Below the pieces are notes generated by a model, which saw nothing but the letters and a program-made list of their open reading frames with translations, was not told the origin of the DNA and searched no databases. Positions 44,762 through 53,283 of a stretch of DNA of 64,000 nt are shown piece by piece (the stretch's first letter is position 1; the number at the start of each line of letters is the position of its first letter). The position numbers and the translations under genes were made by a program. The stretch covers positions 62,001 to 126,000 of the forward strand of contig NZ_FNRO01000009.1 in assembly GCF_900107745.1 (NCBI RefSeq). Direction: 5' to 3'. The stretch comes from Variovorax sp. YR216. GTDB lineage: Bacteria > Pseudomonadota > Gammaproteobacteria > Burkholderiales > Burkholderiaceae_C.

Positions 44762-45378
44762 TGAAGTCAAAAATCGCAGAACAACGTCCGCGCCGACATG
44801 GACTTCAGCGCGGGGCGGCGCTGATCGAGATTCTGGTCTCGCTCGTCATTCTCCTGTTTGGCCTGCTCGGCCTGGCGGGCATCAGCAGCCGCGCCAATCT
44901 GTCGGAGCTGGAGTCCTACCAGCGCACCCAGGCGGTCCAGCTCGTGCAGGACATGGCCGGGCGATTGAACGCGAACCGCAAGGTTGCGAGCTGCTATTCG
45001 AACGGCACGGCCGGGATTCAACTGAGTTCTTCGATTTCGACGGTCCCGGCCTGCACCGCAGGCACTGCCCAGCAGCAGACCCAGGCCGTAGCCGATCTCA
45101 CCGCTTGGCGCAACATGATCCAGGGCCAGTCCGAGACGGTTAAGGATTCGTCAGGTAACAACGTCCAGATCGGAACCATGATCGGTGCGGTCGGTTGTGT
45201 CACGCTCGACGACCCGACGAACAACGTTTACCTGATCGCGGTTTCCTGGCAGGGTCTCGTGGACACCTCTGCGCCTCTGAGCAATGGAGCCGCGTTCCCA
45301 TGCGGGAGCGGCGCCTACGGGAGTGAAAAGCGTCATCGCGTCGTGACCACCAAGGTTCGGATTGGAACCTTGTCATGA
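44761..45378 (+). CDS. pilV: Minor pilin PilV
   Basis: A 205-residue prepilin with the site L-Q-R-G / A-A-L-I-E-I-L-V-S, lacking the usual Phe+1 as PilV proteins often do, followed by S-L-V-I-L-L-F-G-L-L-G-L-A-G. The rest is a Cys-containing beta domain. It lies between fimT and pilW with overlapping start and stop codons, in the standard order of pil minor-pilin operons. Confidence 0.83.
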   Translation: MKSKIAEQRPRRHGLQRGAALIEILVSLVILLFGLLGLAGISSRANLSELESYQRTQAVQLVQDMAGRLNANRKVASCYSNGTAGIQLSSSISTVPACTAGTAQQQTQAVADLTAWRNMIQGQSETVKDSSGNNVQIGTMIGAVGCVTLDDPTNNVYLIAVSWQGLVDTSAPLSNGAAFPCGSGAYGSEKRHRVVTTKVRIGTLS

Positions 45379-46475
45379 GAATGCACAAGCGGTCACGGCC
45401 GCCACGCTACAGCGGAGGCTTCACGCTGGTCGAACTGATGGTGGCCATGACGCTGGGCCTGTTCCTGATGATCGGGCTCATCAGCCTCATCGTCACGACG
45501 GTCACCTCACGCTCGGAGCTCGACAAGGCGTCTCGCAAAATCGAGAACGGACGCTACGCGATCGAGCTTCTGACCAACGACATCGAGCTCGCCGGCTTCA
45601 TCGGCCAGACCGCCGGCAGCTCGTACAACTTCGCCCTGCCGGTCACGTGTCCCTTGACGATGGCCAACCTCGGCTATACGGCCGTCGCGCGCCCCGGCAT
45701 ATCAACCATTCCACTGCAGCTTTACAACGTGAGCACGACGCCCACGTGCATCAGCAACGTCATGGCGAATACGGCCATGCTGATCGTCACCCGCGTGAGC
45801 ACGACGGCAGTCACTCCAGCCAACGTCGCGGCCGCCGAGACCTATCTGCAGGTGTCTACCTGTGCCACGGACACACAGCCTTTCGTGATTGCCAGCGGCG
45901 CCAGCGCGTCGAGTTTCAATCTCATGACCAAGGATTGCGTGTCGAGCAAACTCGCCCCCGTTCGCAAGGTCGTCCAGCACCTGTATTTCGTCAGCACCTG
46001 CAATGTGTGCGGCACCGACACCACGCCGACGCTCAAGATGGCCGAATACGTCAATGGCGCGATCACCGTCACGCCGCTGGTCGAAGGCATCGAGAACCTT
46101 CAGCTCGACTACGGCGTCGACCTGGATGGCAATGGTTCACCCGATTGCTACACCAGCAATCCAGCCAATCCGCCCATCGATGAGGCGACAAAGCAGCCGG
46201 TCGCTGAAGTCGCGGCTGCCGTCTGTTCGACGACCGCAGCGACTCCGGTCTACGACTGGTCTGTGCCCTCGACCAACTGGGGCAACGTGATGTCGGTGCG
46301 AGTTCACGTGCTCGCGCGCAACACCGAAAGCTCTCCCGGATGGAAGGACACCAGAACCTACAACATGGGGCTGGCTTTTCCAACGCTCGGCCCCTTCAAG
46401 GACCAGATCAAGCGTCACGTCTACAGCACCGTTGTGCGCTTGAACAATGCCGCTGGCCAGAGGGAAATTCCATGA
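45375..46475 (+). CDS. pilW: Minor pilin assembly protein PilW
   Basis: A 366-residue prepilin-like protein with Y-S-G-G / F-T-L-V-E-L-M-V-A-M-T-L-G-L-F-L-M-I-G-L and the PilW-typical I-E-N-G-R-Y-A-I-E-L-L-T-N-D-I-E-L-A-G-F. A large Cys-rich domain follows (for example V-S-T-C-N-V-C-G-T-D). The ATG overlaps the pilV stop (ATGA) and its own stop overlaps the pilX start. Confidence 0.88.
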   Translation: MRMHKRSRPPRYSGGFTLVELMVAMTLGLFLMIGLISLIVTTVTSRSELDKASRKIENGRYAIELLTNDIELAGFIGQTAGSSYNFALPVTCPLTMANLGYTAVARPGISTIPLQLYNVSTTPTCISNVMANTAMLIVTRVSTTAVTPANVAAAETYLQVSTCATDTQPFVIASGASASSFNLMTKDCVSSKLAPVRKVVQHLYFVSTCNVCGTDTTPTLKMAEYVNGAITVTPLVEGIENLQLDYGVDLDGNGSPDCYTSNPANPPIDEATKQPVAEVAAAVCSTTAATPVYDWSVPSTNWGNVMSVRVHVLARNTESSPGWKDTRTYNMGLAFPTLGPFKDQIKRHVYSTVVRLNNAAGQREIP

Positions 46476-47038
46476 TTTGCATCGGGCCTGGAGCGGTGAA
46501 ACGCGCGCAATCGGGGGCCACGTTGCTGGTCTCGATGATCTTCCTCGTGGTGCTCACGCTCATCGTCGTCTCCGCGATCAAGGTGAGCAATGTCAATTCC
46601 AAAGTCGCGGGCAACATGCAAGCTCAAAGGGAGGCGGAAGCCGCCGCCCAGGAGACCATCGAGAAGGTCATCAGCACCGACTTCACGACACTCGCGACGC
46701 CTAGCCCCGTCACAGTCGATATCAACAACAGCGGGGCGGCTGGGTCGACCTATTCGGTCGATCTGAATCCTCTCCCCACGTGCGTCAGTGTGAGCCCGAT
46801 CAAATCCGTCGACCTTGACGCCGGCAACCCGGCCGATGTGCCCTGCTACGCCAGCGGCTCCGTGCAGAACTCCGGCATCTCCGGCGGCGCGGGCAATGGT
46901 GATTCGATGTGCGCGAACTCGAACTGGGAGATCACTGCCAGCACGACGCCGCCCAATGCCGCCGTTTCCGCCACGCCTGCCGTCACGGTGCGCCAGGGCG
47001 TGGCGACGCGAGTCGCGGTCGGTAGCGCATGCAACTGA
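46472..47038 (+). CDS. pilX: Minor pilin assembly protein PilX
   Basis: A 188-residue protein with the PilX N-terminal pattern Q-S-G-A-T-L-L-V-S-M-I-F-L-V-V-L-T-L-I-V-V and N-M-Q-A-Q-R-E-A-E-A-A-A-Q. PilX lacks a consensus prepilin site but is a core minor pilin. The ATG at 46472 overlaps the pilW stop. It is followed by a tandem 8-base repeat and the pilY1-like chimera. Confidence 0.83.
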   Translation: MICIGPGAVKRAQSGATLLVSMIFLVVLTLIVVSAIKVSNVNSKVAGNMQAQREAEAAAQETIEKVISTDFTTLATPSPVTVDINNSGAAGSTYSVDLNPLPTCVSVSPIKSVDLDAGNPADVPCYASGSVQNSGISGGAGNGDSMCANSNWEITASTTPPNAAVSATPAVTVRQGVATRVAVGSACN

Positions 47039-47062
47039 CATGAGCCGTCCACCCCAGTTTCC

Positions 47063-47086
47063 AAATTGCCAAATTGCCAAATTGCC
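47063..47086. repeat. Tandem AAATTGCC octamer, three copies
   Basis: Three perfect copies of AAATTGCC (47063-47086) are followed by a partial AAATGCC, in the gap between pilX and the chimera, ending 22 bases before the ATG at 47109. A change in copy number would alter the spacing or leader of the downstream gene. Confidence 0.8.
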
Positions 47087-47108
47087 AAATGCCGAGGAAG
47101 CATCTGCC

Positions 47109-49772
47109 ATGAAATCGTCCCACTTCGTCAAATTGCTGCTGGCCTGCATGGTCGCGTTGACCGCCTTCACGGCCCGAGCGGATGACATCGACATCTATGG
47201 TGGAACGGCCAACGGGCCGACGCCGAACATCCTCATCATCGTCGACAACACCTCGAGCAACGACGCGGCCTACACGTCGAGTTGCCCCTTTTCTGCGTCG
47301 GCCCCAAAACTACCCAACTCCACGCTGTTGGATATGGTGTATTGCTCGGTTTACGGTGCGATCGATGCGATCAGGACGCAGCCCGCCTTGCTTGGCAAGC
47401 TGAATATCGGGCTCATGAGCGGCGGTTCGGGCTCCAACAAGGGTGGCTCGATGTACTACCCCAGCGCGGCGCCATACAACCTGCCGCTGATGGATGCAGG
47501 CGGCATCCAGGCTTTTCAGAGCGTGATCGCTGCGGGCATTCCCAAGGCGACCGGCAATGCCAAGCTCGATGGCGATATGCAAGAGGCGTGGGCATGGCTC
47601 ACGGGCAACGTCGGACCGCGATCGGGGACGTCCTACGCGCCTCACATCGGGACGCTGTCCTGCCAGAAGACCGTCATCATCCTGATCGGCGCGGCATCGA
47701 AACAAGGCCGTCCGGACAACGGGTCCGGCTTCACGAGCGCCAGCGATCTTGCTGCCGCAGGTGCCACCGCTGCGCAGCAAGTGCCGATCAGCACGGCCAA
47801 CATCGGCCCCTACACGACCAACGACAATGCCTGGATCGATGAGTGGGCGCGGTTCTTCTATCAAGGAAACTTCAACACCAACGATCCGAATGACCCGCAG
47901 AACGCCACGACTTACACGATCGCTGCCGGCGGCACCTCGCTCGACTACAACCAGATTCTGAACAGCACCGCGAAGCAGGGCGGCGGCAAGGCCTTCGTGG
48001 CCGGCGACTACAACTCGATGGTCCAGGCTTTGCTCCAGATCTTCAACGAGGTGCAAGCCGTCAACAGCGTGTTCGCGTCGGCGAGTCTGCCTGTCACGAC
48101 GAGCGGCGGCGGGTCCTATGCCAACCAGGTGTTCATGGGCACCTTCCGCCCCGACCCCGGGGGCGCGCCCCGTTGGGTGGGCAACCTGAAGCAGTACCAG
48201 ATCGGCGCGGATACCTCCAACCCTGTATCTATCAAGACCTTTCTTGCCGATGCCTCGAGGCCGCCGTACCAACCCAACCAGACGGCCAATTCGGCTTTGA
48301 GCTCGGTGGGCACCACGGGCTTCCTTTCGCCCACAGCAATCAGCTTCTGGACCTCCAAGGACGTGACGTCCTTCCCGGATGCGCCATCGCCGACCGGGAC
48401 CGGTGGGTTCTGGGTCAACCATCCGCAAGGCGCTGGAACCAGCGCCGAAGGCACGCTGATGGGCACCCCGAACTGGATGCTCGCCGCCAACGGCGTGCTC
48501 GAGTTGCCGGAGGTCGAGTACCTCCGCTACTACGAGTCCTGGGGCTCCGACCAGACGTACCCGCACATGGCGGTGCCGTGGGCCTGGGCCTTCGACACGC
48601 CGTTCAAATGGGTGAAGCAAATCGCCTCGCACTTCGGCGGGACGCGTCAGGGCATGGTGATCTCCTGGCCCGGCCACATCAACGATGTTGGCGGTGTCCG
48701 CTCGCAGTTCCACCACGTGATCGACATCGTGCCGACGATCCTCGAGGCGGCCGGCATCCAGGCACCGGACATGGTGAACGGGGTCAAGCAGAAGCCGATC
48801 GAAGGCGTGAGCATCGCCTACACCTTCGACAAGGCGAACGCGAACGCGAAATCGAAGCGCGACACGCAGTACTTCGAGATGTTCGCCAACCGGGGCATCT
48901 ATCACGACGGCTGGTACGCCTGCACCACGCCCCCTGCGCCGCCGTGGCTTCTCGGAACCAAGGCGCTGCCCCCGGTCAACGAGTACAAGTGGGAGCTCTA
49001 CAACATCGCCGAGGACTACTCGCAGGCGAACGACCTCGCGGCGAAGAATCCCGACAAGCTGAAGGAACTGCAAGCCCTGTTCCTCGCAGAAGCGGAGAAA
49101 TACCAGGTCCTTCCACTGGACAATTCGGTCTTGCCGCGCATCATCACGCCGCGCCCGAGCGCAACCGCTGGTCGCACCGTCTTCACCTACACGGGCGAGA
49201 ACGTCGGCATTCCGGTCGGCAACGCGCCGAGCCTCCTCAACAAGGACTACACGATCACCGCTGAGATCACGGTGCCGAAGGCGGGCGCCGAGGGAATGAT
49301 CGCGACGCTGGGCGGGCGCTTCGGCGGCTATGGCCTCTACCTGCAAAAGGGCAAGCCGGTATTCGTCTACAACCTGCTCAACCTCAAGCGCTACCGCTTC
49401 GAGGGCGGCGTCGGCGCCGAGGACTGGCTCGGAAAGTCGCTCGCGCCAGGGAAGCACACGGTCGTGTTCGACTTCAAGTACGACGGTCCTGGATTGGGCA
49501 AGAGCGGCATGGGGGTGTTGACTGTCGATGGCAAGGTGCTCTCGAAGCAGAAGATGGACCATACGATCCCGTTCCTGATGTCGCTCGACGAAACGTTCGA
49601 CATCGGCATGGACACCCGCACGCCGGTCGACGAGAGCTACAAGCTGCCGTTCAAGTTCACCGGCACGATCAACAAGCTGACCTACAAGCTCAGCCCCGAG
49701 CAACTCTCCCAGGCGGACCATGAGGTCATGCAGCGGGCGGTCGCTGCGGCGCGGGATATGCCGACGCGGTAG
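47109..49772 (+). CDS. PilY1 N-terminus fused in frame to arylsulfatase C-terminus
   Basis: An 887-residue chimera. After a signal peptide (cleavage near A-R-A, residue 22), residues to about 444 match PilY1: P-N-I-L-I-I-V-D-N-T-S-S-N-D (von Willebrand A-like) and later F-M-G-T-F-R-P-D, R-W-V-G-N-L-K-Q-Y and G-G-F-W-V-N-H-P. From S-A-E-G-T-L-M-G-T-P-N at about 48440 it is arylsulfatase: H-F-G-G-T-R-Q-G-M-V-I-S-W-P-G-H-I, Q-F-H-H-V-I-D-I-V-P-T-I-L-E-A-A-G-I, then the C-terminal concanavalin-like domain. The PilY1 beta-propeller and the sulfatase formylglycine site (C/S-x-P-x-R) are both missing. It closes the minor-pilin operon and precedes sulfatase-type neighbours. Confidence 0.85.
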   Translation: MKSSHFVKLLLACMVALTAFTARADDIDIYGGTANGPTPNILIIVDNTSSNDAAYTSSCPFSASAPKLPNSTLLDMVYCSVYGAIDAIRTQPALLGKLNIGLMSGGSGSNKGGSMYYPSAAPYNLPLMDAGGIQAFQSVIAAGIPKATGNAKLDGDMQEAWAWLTGNVGPRSGTSYAPHIGTLSCQKTVIILIGAASKQGRPDNGSGFTSASDLAAAGATAAQQVPISTANIGPYTTNDNAWIDEWARFFYQGNFNTNDPNDPQNATTYTIAAGGTSLDYNQILNSTAKQGGGKAFVAGDYNSMVQALLQIFNEVQAVNSVFASASLPVTTSGGGSYANQVFMGTFRPDPGGAPRWVGNLKQYQIGADTSNPVSIKTFLADASRPPYQPNQTANSALSSVGTTGFLSPTAISFWTSKDVTSFPDAPSPTGTGGFWVNHPQGAGTSAEGTLMGTPNWMLAANGVLELPEVEYLRYYESWGSDQTYPHMAVPWAWAFDTPFKWVKQIASHFGGTRQGMVISWPGHINDVGGVRSQFHHVIDIVPTILEAAGIQAPDMVNGVKQKPIEGVSIAYTFDKANANAKSKRDTQYFEMFANRGIYHDGWYACTTPPAPPWLLGTKALPPVNEYKWELYNIAEDYSQANDLAAKNPDKLKELQALFLAEAEKYQVLPLDNSVLPRIITPRPSATAGRTVFTYTGENVGIPVGNAPSLLNKDYTITAEITVPKAGAEGMIATLGGRFGGYGLYLQKGKPVFVYNLLNLKRYRFEGGVGAEDWLGKSLAPGKHTVVFDFKYDGPGLGKSGMGVLTVDGKVLSKQKMDHTIPFLMSLDETFDIGMDTRTPVDESYKLPFKFTGTINKLTYKLSPEQLSQADHEVMQRAVAAARDMPTR

Positions 49773-49860
49773 CACATGCGCCCTGCGCGAATGCCGGCCG
49801 CCGTTGCTGCATCGGCAGTGGCGGTCATTGAGCTCCCATCCATTGACCTGAGGGATTGTC

Positions 49861-50097
49861 ATGAAGCGCTTCATATTTGCCGCAATGGCTGCGTTCGGCA
49901 TCTTGAGTCTCGCCCCCTTGTCATCCTGGGCGGTCACCTGTGCGAAGGGCGTGTACCGCGAAGGCTGCGCCGGCCCGAACGGTGCGGCAGTGGTCAAGAA
50001 GCCGCCACCACCGCCTGCGCAGGTCACATGTGCCAAGGGCGTCTACCGCGAGGGTTGCGTCGGGCCTAACGGCGGCGCAGCGGTTCGCAGGCGCTAG
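49861..50097 (+). CDS. Small exported protein with two Cys-containing repeats
   Basis: A 78-residue protein with a signal peptide (cleavage near S-W-A, residue 24) followed by two copies of V-T-C-A-K-G-V-Y-R-E-G-C-x-G-P-N-G separated by a Pro-rich linker (K-K-P-P-P-P-P). Each repeat has two Cys, suggesting a disulfide-stabilised periplasmic or secreted peptide. Function unknown; similar short proteins occur next to arylsulfatase clusters. It begins 88 bases after the chimera. Confidence 0.7.
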   Translation: MKRFIFAAMAAFGILSLAPLSSWAVTCAKGVYREGCAGPNGAAVVKKPPPPPAQVTCAKGVYREGCVGPNGGAAVRRR

Positions 50098-50155
50098 CGG
50101 CCCGTCAGTCCTCGAACGCCATCCTGTTGCTCGTCCCGCAAGAACAGAGAACGCA

Positions 50156-50974
50156 GTGAAACCGAACAGGTTCGCCTTGGCACTGGGTGTCGCCGCGGGC
50201 GTTGCGTTCCTCGCGGCAACGCCGGCACGCGCCGAATTGAGCGCCGAGGAACTCGCCAAGCTCGCTCAGAACCCGGTCGGCAATCTCATCAGCGTGCCGT
50301 TCCAGAACAACACCAATCTCAATTTCGGTCCGGAGAAACGAACGCAGAACATCCTCAACATCCAGCCGGTGATCCCCATCTCGATCGACAAGGACTGGAA
50401 CATCATCACCCGCACGATCTTGCCGGTCATCTCCATGCCGGCACTCGGCCCGGGCACCAGCGGCACCAGCGGCATCGGCGACACGGTACTGACCGCGTTC
50501 CTGTCGCCGGCGAACCCGGGCAAATGGATCTGGGGTGCCGGACCAGTGGTGCAGATCCCGACCAACAGCAATTCTGAACTGGGCAACAAGAACTGGGGCC
50601 TGGGCCCATCCGCCGTCGTGCTGCACCTCGACCACGGCGACCCGTGGGTCTACGGCGCTCTGTTCAACAACATCTGGTCGGTGAGCAGCAGCGGGCAGGG
50701 GGGCTCGTACAACAACTTCCTGCTCCAGCCCTTCATCAACTACAACTTCCCGGGGGGCTTCTATCTCACCACCGCCCCGATCATCACCGCAGACTGGAAG
50801 GCCGAGGGTAGCCAGCGATGGACCGTGCCGCTCGGTGGCGGCATCGGCAAGATCTTCCACCTTGGCAAGCTGCCGGTGAACACGCAGCTCTCTGCCTACT
50901 ACAACGTGGTCAGGCCGGATAACGCTGCCAACTGGCAGATCCGGGTGCAGGCGCAGTTCATGTTTCCGAAGTGA
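50156..50974 (+). CDS. Outer-membrane beta-barrel transporter-like protein
   Basis: A 272-residue exported protein with a signal peptide (cleavage near A-R-A, residue 23). The mature part has alternating aromatic/hydrophobic strands (for example N-P-V-G-N-L-I-S-V-P-F-Q-N-N-T-N-L-N-F and F-L-L-Q-P-F-I-N-Y-N-F-P-G-G-F-Y) and ends in an aromatic strand (Q-A-Q-F-M-F-P-K), as in MetA-like barrel proteins often labelled neuromedin-U-like. The GTG at 50156 was chosen because the signal peptide begins there. Likely role: outer-membrane passage for the sulfatase-linked pathway, by inference. Confidence 0.7.
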   Translation: MKPNRFALALGVAAGVAFLAATPARAELSAEELAKLAQNPVGNLISVPFQNNTNLNFGPEKRTQNILNIQPVIPISIDKDWNIITRTILPVISMPALGPGTSGTSGIGDTVLTAFLSPANPGKWIWGAGPVVQIPTNSNSELGNKNWGLGPSAVVLHLDHGDPWVYGALFNNIWSVSSSGQGGSYNNFLLQPFINYNFPGGFYLTTAPIITADWKAEGSQRWTVPLGGGIGKIFHLGKLPVNTQLSAYYNVVRPDNAANWQIRVQAQFMFPK

Positions 50975-51023
50975 TCGGTGACATCTTGCATCGCCGTCGC
51001 ATCTTCAACTTGAAAGGGCTCAA

Positions 51024-51872
51024 ATGACCAAGACCAGATTGCTCGCAGGCACGGCATTGCTCGCCGCGGCCCTTGCGCTCGGCCCTGGGGCGGCTGCCCA
51101 GACGGCCGCGCCCGCAAGGGCTGCGACCCCCTCGGCCAAATCTACTGTCAAGGCGTCGCCCCAGCTCGAGCCCAAGGCCATGGACTTGTTGCGCGCCATG
51201 AGCGCCAGCCTGACGGCCTCGCAGTCGATGGCCTTCACCGCCGTCACTACCTACGAGAGCCCGAGCAGCGTGGGTCCGTCCCTGGCCTATGCGACCTCGT
51301 CCGAGGTGCTGCTGCAACGCCCCGACAGACTGCGCGTCGTTACCTTGGGTGACGGACCGCCTGCGGAGTACTACTACGACGGCAAGACGATCACGGCCTT
51401 CGCGCCGGCCGAGAACCTGGTGGCCGTCGCGCCGGCCCCGTCCACCATCGACGCCATGCTCAAACAGGCCTTCGACAACGCCGCGATCTACTTCCCCTTT
51501 GCCGATGTCGTCGGCAGCGATCCGTTCAAGACGATCACCGAGGGCCTCACCAAGGCCTTCTACATCGGCCAGTCGAAGGTGGTCGGCGGCACCACGACCG
51601 AGATGGTCGCCATCGCCAGCAACGAGATGTTCATGCAGATATGGATCGGCGCCGACGACAAGCTGCCGCGCAAGATGCGCGCGATGTTCCGTGGCGACCC
51701 GCTGCAGTTGCGTCACCAGGTCGAGCTGTCGAACTGGAAGCTGGACCCGGTGATCGCGGCCGAGGCCTTCGCGGCGGCCAATGCGGCCAACGCGAAGAAG
51801 ATCGACTTCGCTGCGCCGAAGGCACCGTCGGCCGCGAAGAAGGCGGCCAAGGCCTCCGCCAAGGCGCAGTAA
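51024..51872 (+). CDS. DUF2092 exported protein
   Basis: A 282-residue protein with a signal peptide (cleavage after A-A-A-Q, about residue 26) and the DUF2092 pattern: A-M-D-L-L-R-A-M-S-A-S-L, R-P-D-R-L-R-V-V-T, Y-Y-Y-D-G-K-T-I-T-A-F-A-P and L-P-R-K-M-R-A. The fold resembles outer-membrane-lipoprotein carriers (LolA-like). The C-terminus is Ala/Lys-rich. It is 12 bases before the next gene and belongs to the sulfatase-type cluster. Confidence 0.8.
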   Translation: MTKTRLLAGTALLAAALALGPGAAAQTAAPARAATPSAKSTVKASPQLEPKAMDLLRAMSASLTASQSMAFTAVTTYESPSSVGPSLAYATSSEVLLQRPDRLRVVTLGDGPPAEYYYDGKTITAFAPAENLVAVAPAPSTIDAMLKQAFDNAAIYFPFADVVGSDPFKTITEGLTKAFYIGQSKVVGGTTTEMVAIASNEMFMQIWIGADDKLPRKMRAMFRGDPLQLRHQVELSNWKLDPVIAAEAFAAANAANAKKIDFAAPKAPSAAKKAAKASAKAQ

Positions 51873-51883
51873 GGAGCGGGACG

Positions 51884-52480
51884 ATGATCACCCTCAAGAC
51901 ACTCAAGACACTTCCCCTGCTGGCGGGCCTGCTGATGACCACGGGGTTCCACGCGCCGGCCGCCGCCTGGGCCAGTGCGAACCGCATGGGCGGCCACTCC
52001 GAAGGCGGCTTCGGCGGTGCCGAGCACACCAACCGCTATGGCGGAACCACCACGCACAGCTGGGACGGCGCCACCAGCCACACCAACGTGGCCGGCGGCA
52101 CCACCACCGGCGCGGCCGGCTACGGCGCCGTGCACACGACGCCGGGCGGCGCCAGCGCCTATCACCCCCCGGCCTACGGCGCCGCGGGCTACGCGCCCTA
52201 TCACGCGCCCGTGGCGGTGCCCTACTACCACGCAGGCTGCTCCGACTGCGCGGGCGCGGTGGCCGCTGGCGCAGTGGTCGGGGCGGCAGCCGGTGCAGCG
52301 GTTGCCAGCGCCAATCGGCCGGTGGCTGTGTATCCCATGGGCGTCAGCTATGCGACGGTGCCCGCAGGCGCTGTCATGGTCAATCGCTACGGCGTCGAGT
52401 ACTACCAGGTCGGAGCGACCTGGTTCCGGCCCTACTACGGCGCCAACGGCGTCTATTACACCGTCGTGGGTGCACCATGA
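51884..52480 (+). CDS. Exported Gly/Ala/Tyr-rich protein
   Basis: A 198-residue protein with a signal peptide (cleavage near A-W-A, residue 27), a repetitive G-G-T-T-T region, a Tyr/Pro/His-rich middle with C-S-D-C, a Gly/Ala-rich hydrophobic segment (A-A-G-A-V-V-G-A-A-A-G-A-A-V) and an aromatic C-terminus (V-E-Y-Y-Q-V-G-A-T-W-F-R-P-Y-Y). The ATG at 51884 follows AAGGAG. Its stop overlaps the lipoprotein start. No function is known; similar proteins accompany DUF2092/DUF3313 genes. Confidence 0.65.
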   Translation: MITLKTLKTLPLLAGLLMTTGFHAPAAAWASANRMGGHSEGGFGGAEHTNRYGGTTTHSWDGATSHTNVAGGTTTGAAGYGAVHTTPGGASAYHPPAYGAAGYAPYHAPVAVPYYHAGCSDCAGAVAAGAVVGAAAGAAVASANRPVAVYPMGVSYATVPAGAVMVNRYGVEYYQVGATWFRPYYGANGVYYTVVGAP

Positions 52481-53283
52481 GCGCGCTGACATCCCGCTTC
52501 TCCCAGACCTCGCTCGCCGGCGGCCTGGCCGCGGCACTTGCGCTTTTTGCCAGCGGCTGCGCCGCGCCCGGCTCGGGCAACGCGGGCGTCACGGCGTCTG
52601 ACAACAGCCTGGCCAATGTCTCCAACGTCGGCTTTCTGTCAGAGCCCGGCAGGCTGAAGGTCCAGGCCGCCAACGGCGGCTTTCTCTGCTGGCGGCAGCA
52701 AGGCATCCACTGGAGAAGCTACGACAAGGTCATGATCGAGCGCATCCAGGTCTACGTCACGCCGGCCGATGGGCAGAGCCCGATCGACCCGACCGACCTC
52801 AAGACGCTGATCGACTACTTCCATAGCGCGCTGGTCAAGAACCTCTCGCCCGAGGTGAAGGTGGTCGACGTTGCGGGTCCCGGCGTGCTGCGCGTCAGGC
52901 TGGCGCTGACCTCGCTGGTTCCGACCAATTCGCTGGCCAGCGTGGCGGGCACCGCAGTGCCCTACGGCTTCGTCGCGGAGATGGGCTCGGGCGCGGCCAC
53001 TGGGCGCCCGGTCGGGTCGACGCCTTACCTGGGAAAGACCGGTATCGAGGCCCAGTTCCGTGACGGCGCCACCGGCGCCGTGCTGGGCGAATGCGCCGAC
53101 ACGCAGATCGGACTCAAGTACGCGGCCGATCTCAACAAGAACGCCACTCAGGCCGCAGAAGCCTGGATGAACGGATACGCCAGCTCCTTCACCAGTTGGA
53201 GCTACGCTCAGGACGCTTTCAACAAATGGTCGTCCGCCTTTGCTCAGCGCCTTGCGGAGCTGCGGGCCCAGTCGCCGCAATGA
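52477..53283 (+). CDS. DUF3313 lipoprotein
   Basis: A 268-residue lipoprotein. The signal ends in a lipobox A-S-G-C (Cys about residue 28), so the mature protein is membrane-anchored. The DUF3313 pattern follows: Y-D-K-V-M-I-E-R-I-Q-V-Y-V, L-V-K-N-L-S-P-E-V-K-V-V-D, and L-R-V-R-L-A-L-T. The ATG overlaps the previous stop (ATGA), and its own stop overlaps the start of the barrel protein. Function unknown; envelope stress or transport is speculation. Confidence 0.78.
   Translation: MSALTSRFSQTSLAGGLAAALALFASGCAAPGSGNAGVTASDNSLANVSNVGFLSEPGRLKVQAANGGFLCWRQQGIHWRSYDKVMIERIQVYVTPADGQSPIDPTDLKTLIDYFHSALVKNLSPEVKVVDVAGPGVLRVRLALTSLVPTNSLASVAGTAVPYGFVAEMGSGAATGRPVGSTPYLGKTGIEAQFRDGATGAVLGECADTQIGLKYAADLNKNATQAAEAWMNGYASSFTSWSYAQDAFNKWSSAFAQRLAELRAQSPQ

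Noticed and set aside
47310..50036. Minus-strand open frame of 908 codons
   Set aside because: It is antisense to the PilY1-arylsulfatase chimera, whose signal peptide and family motifs fix the coding strand.
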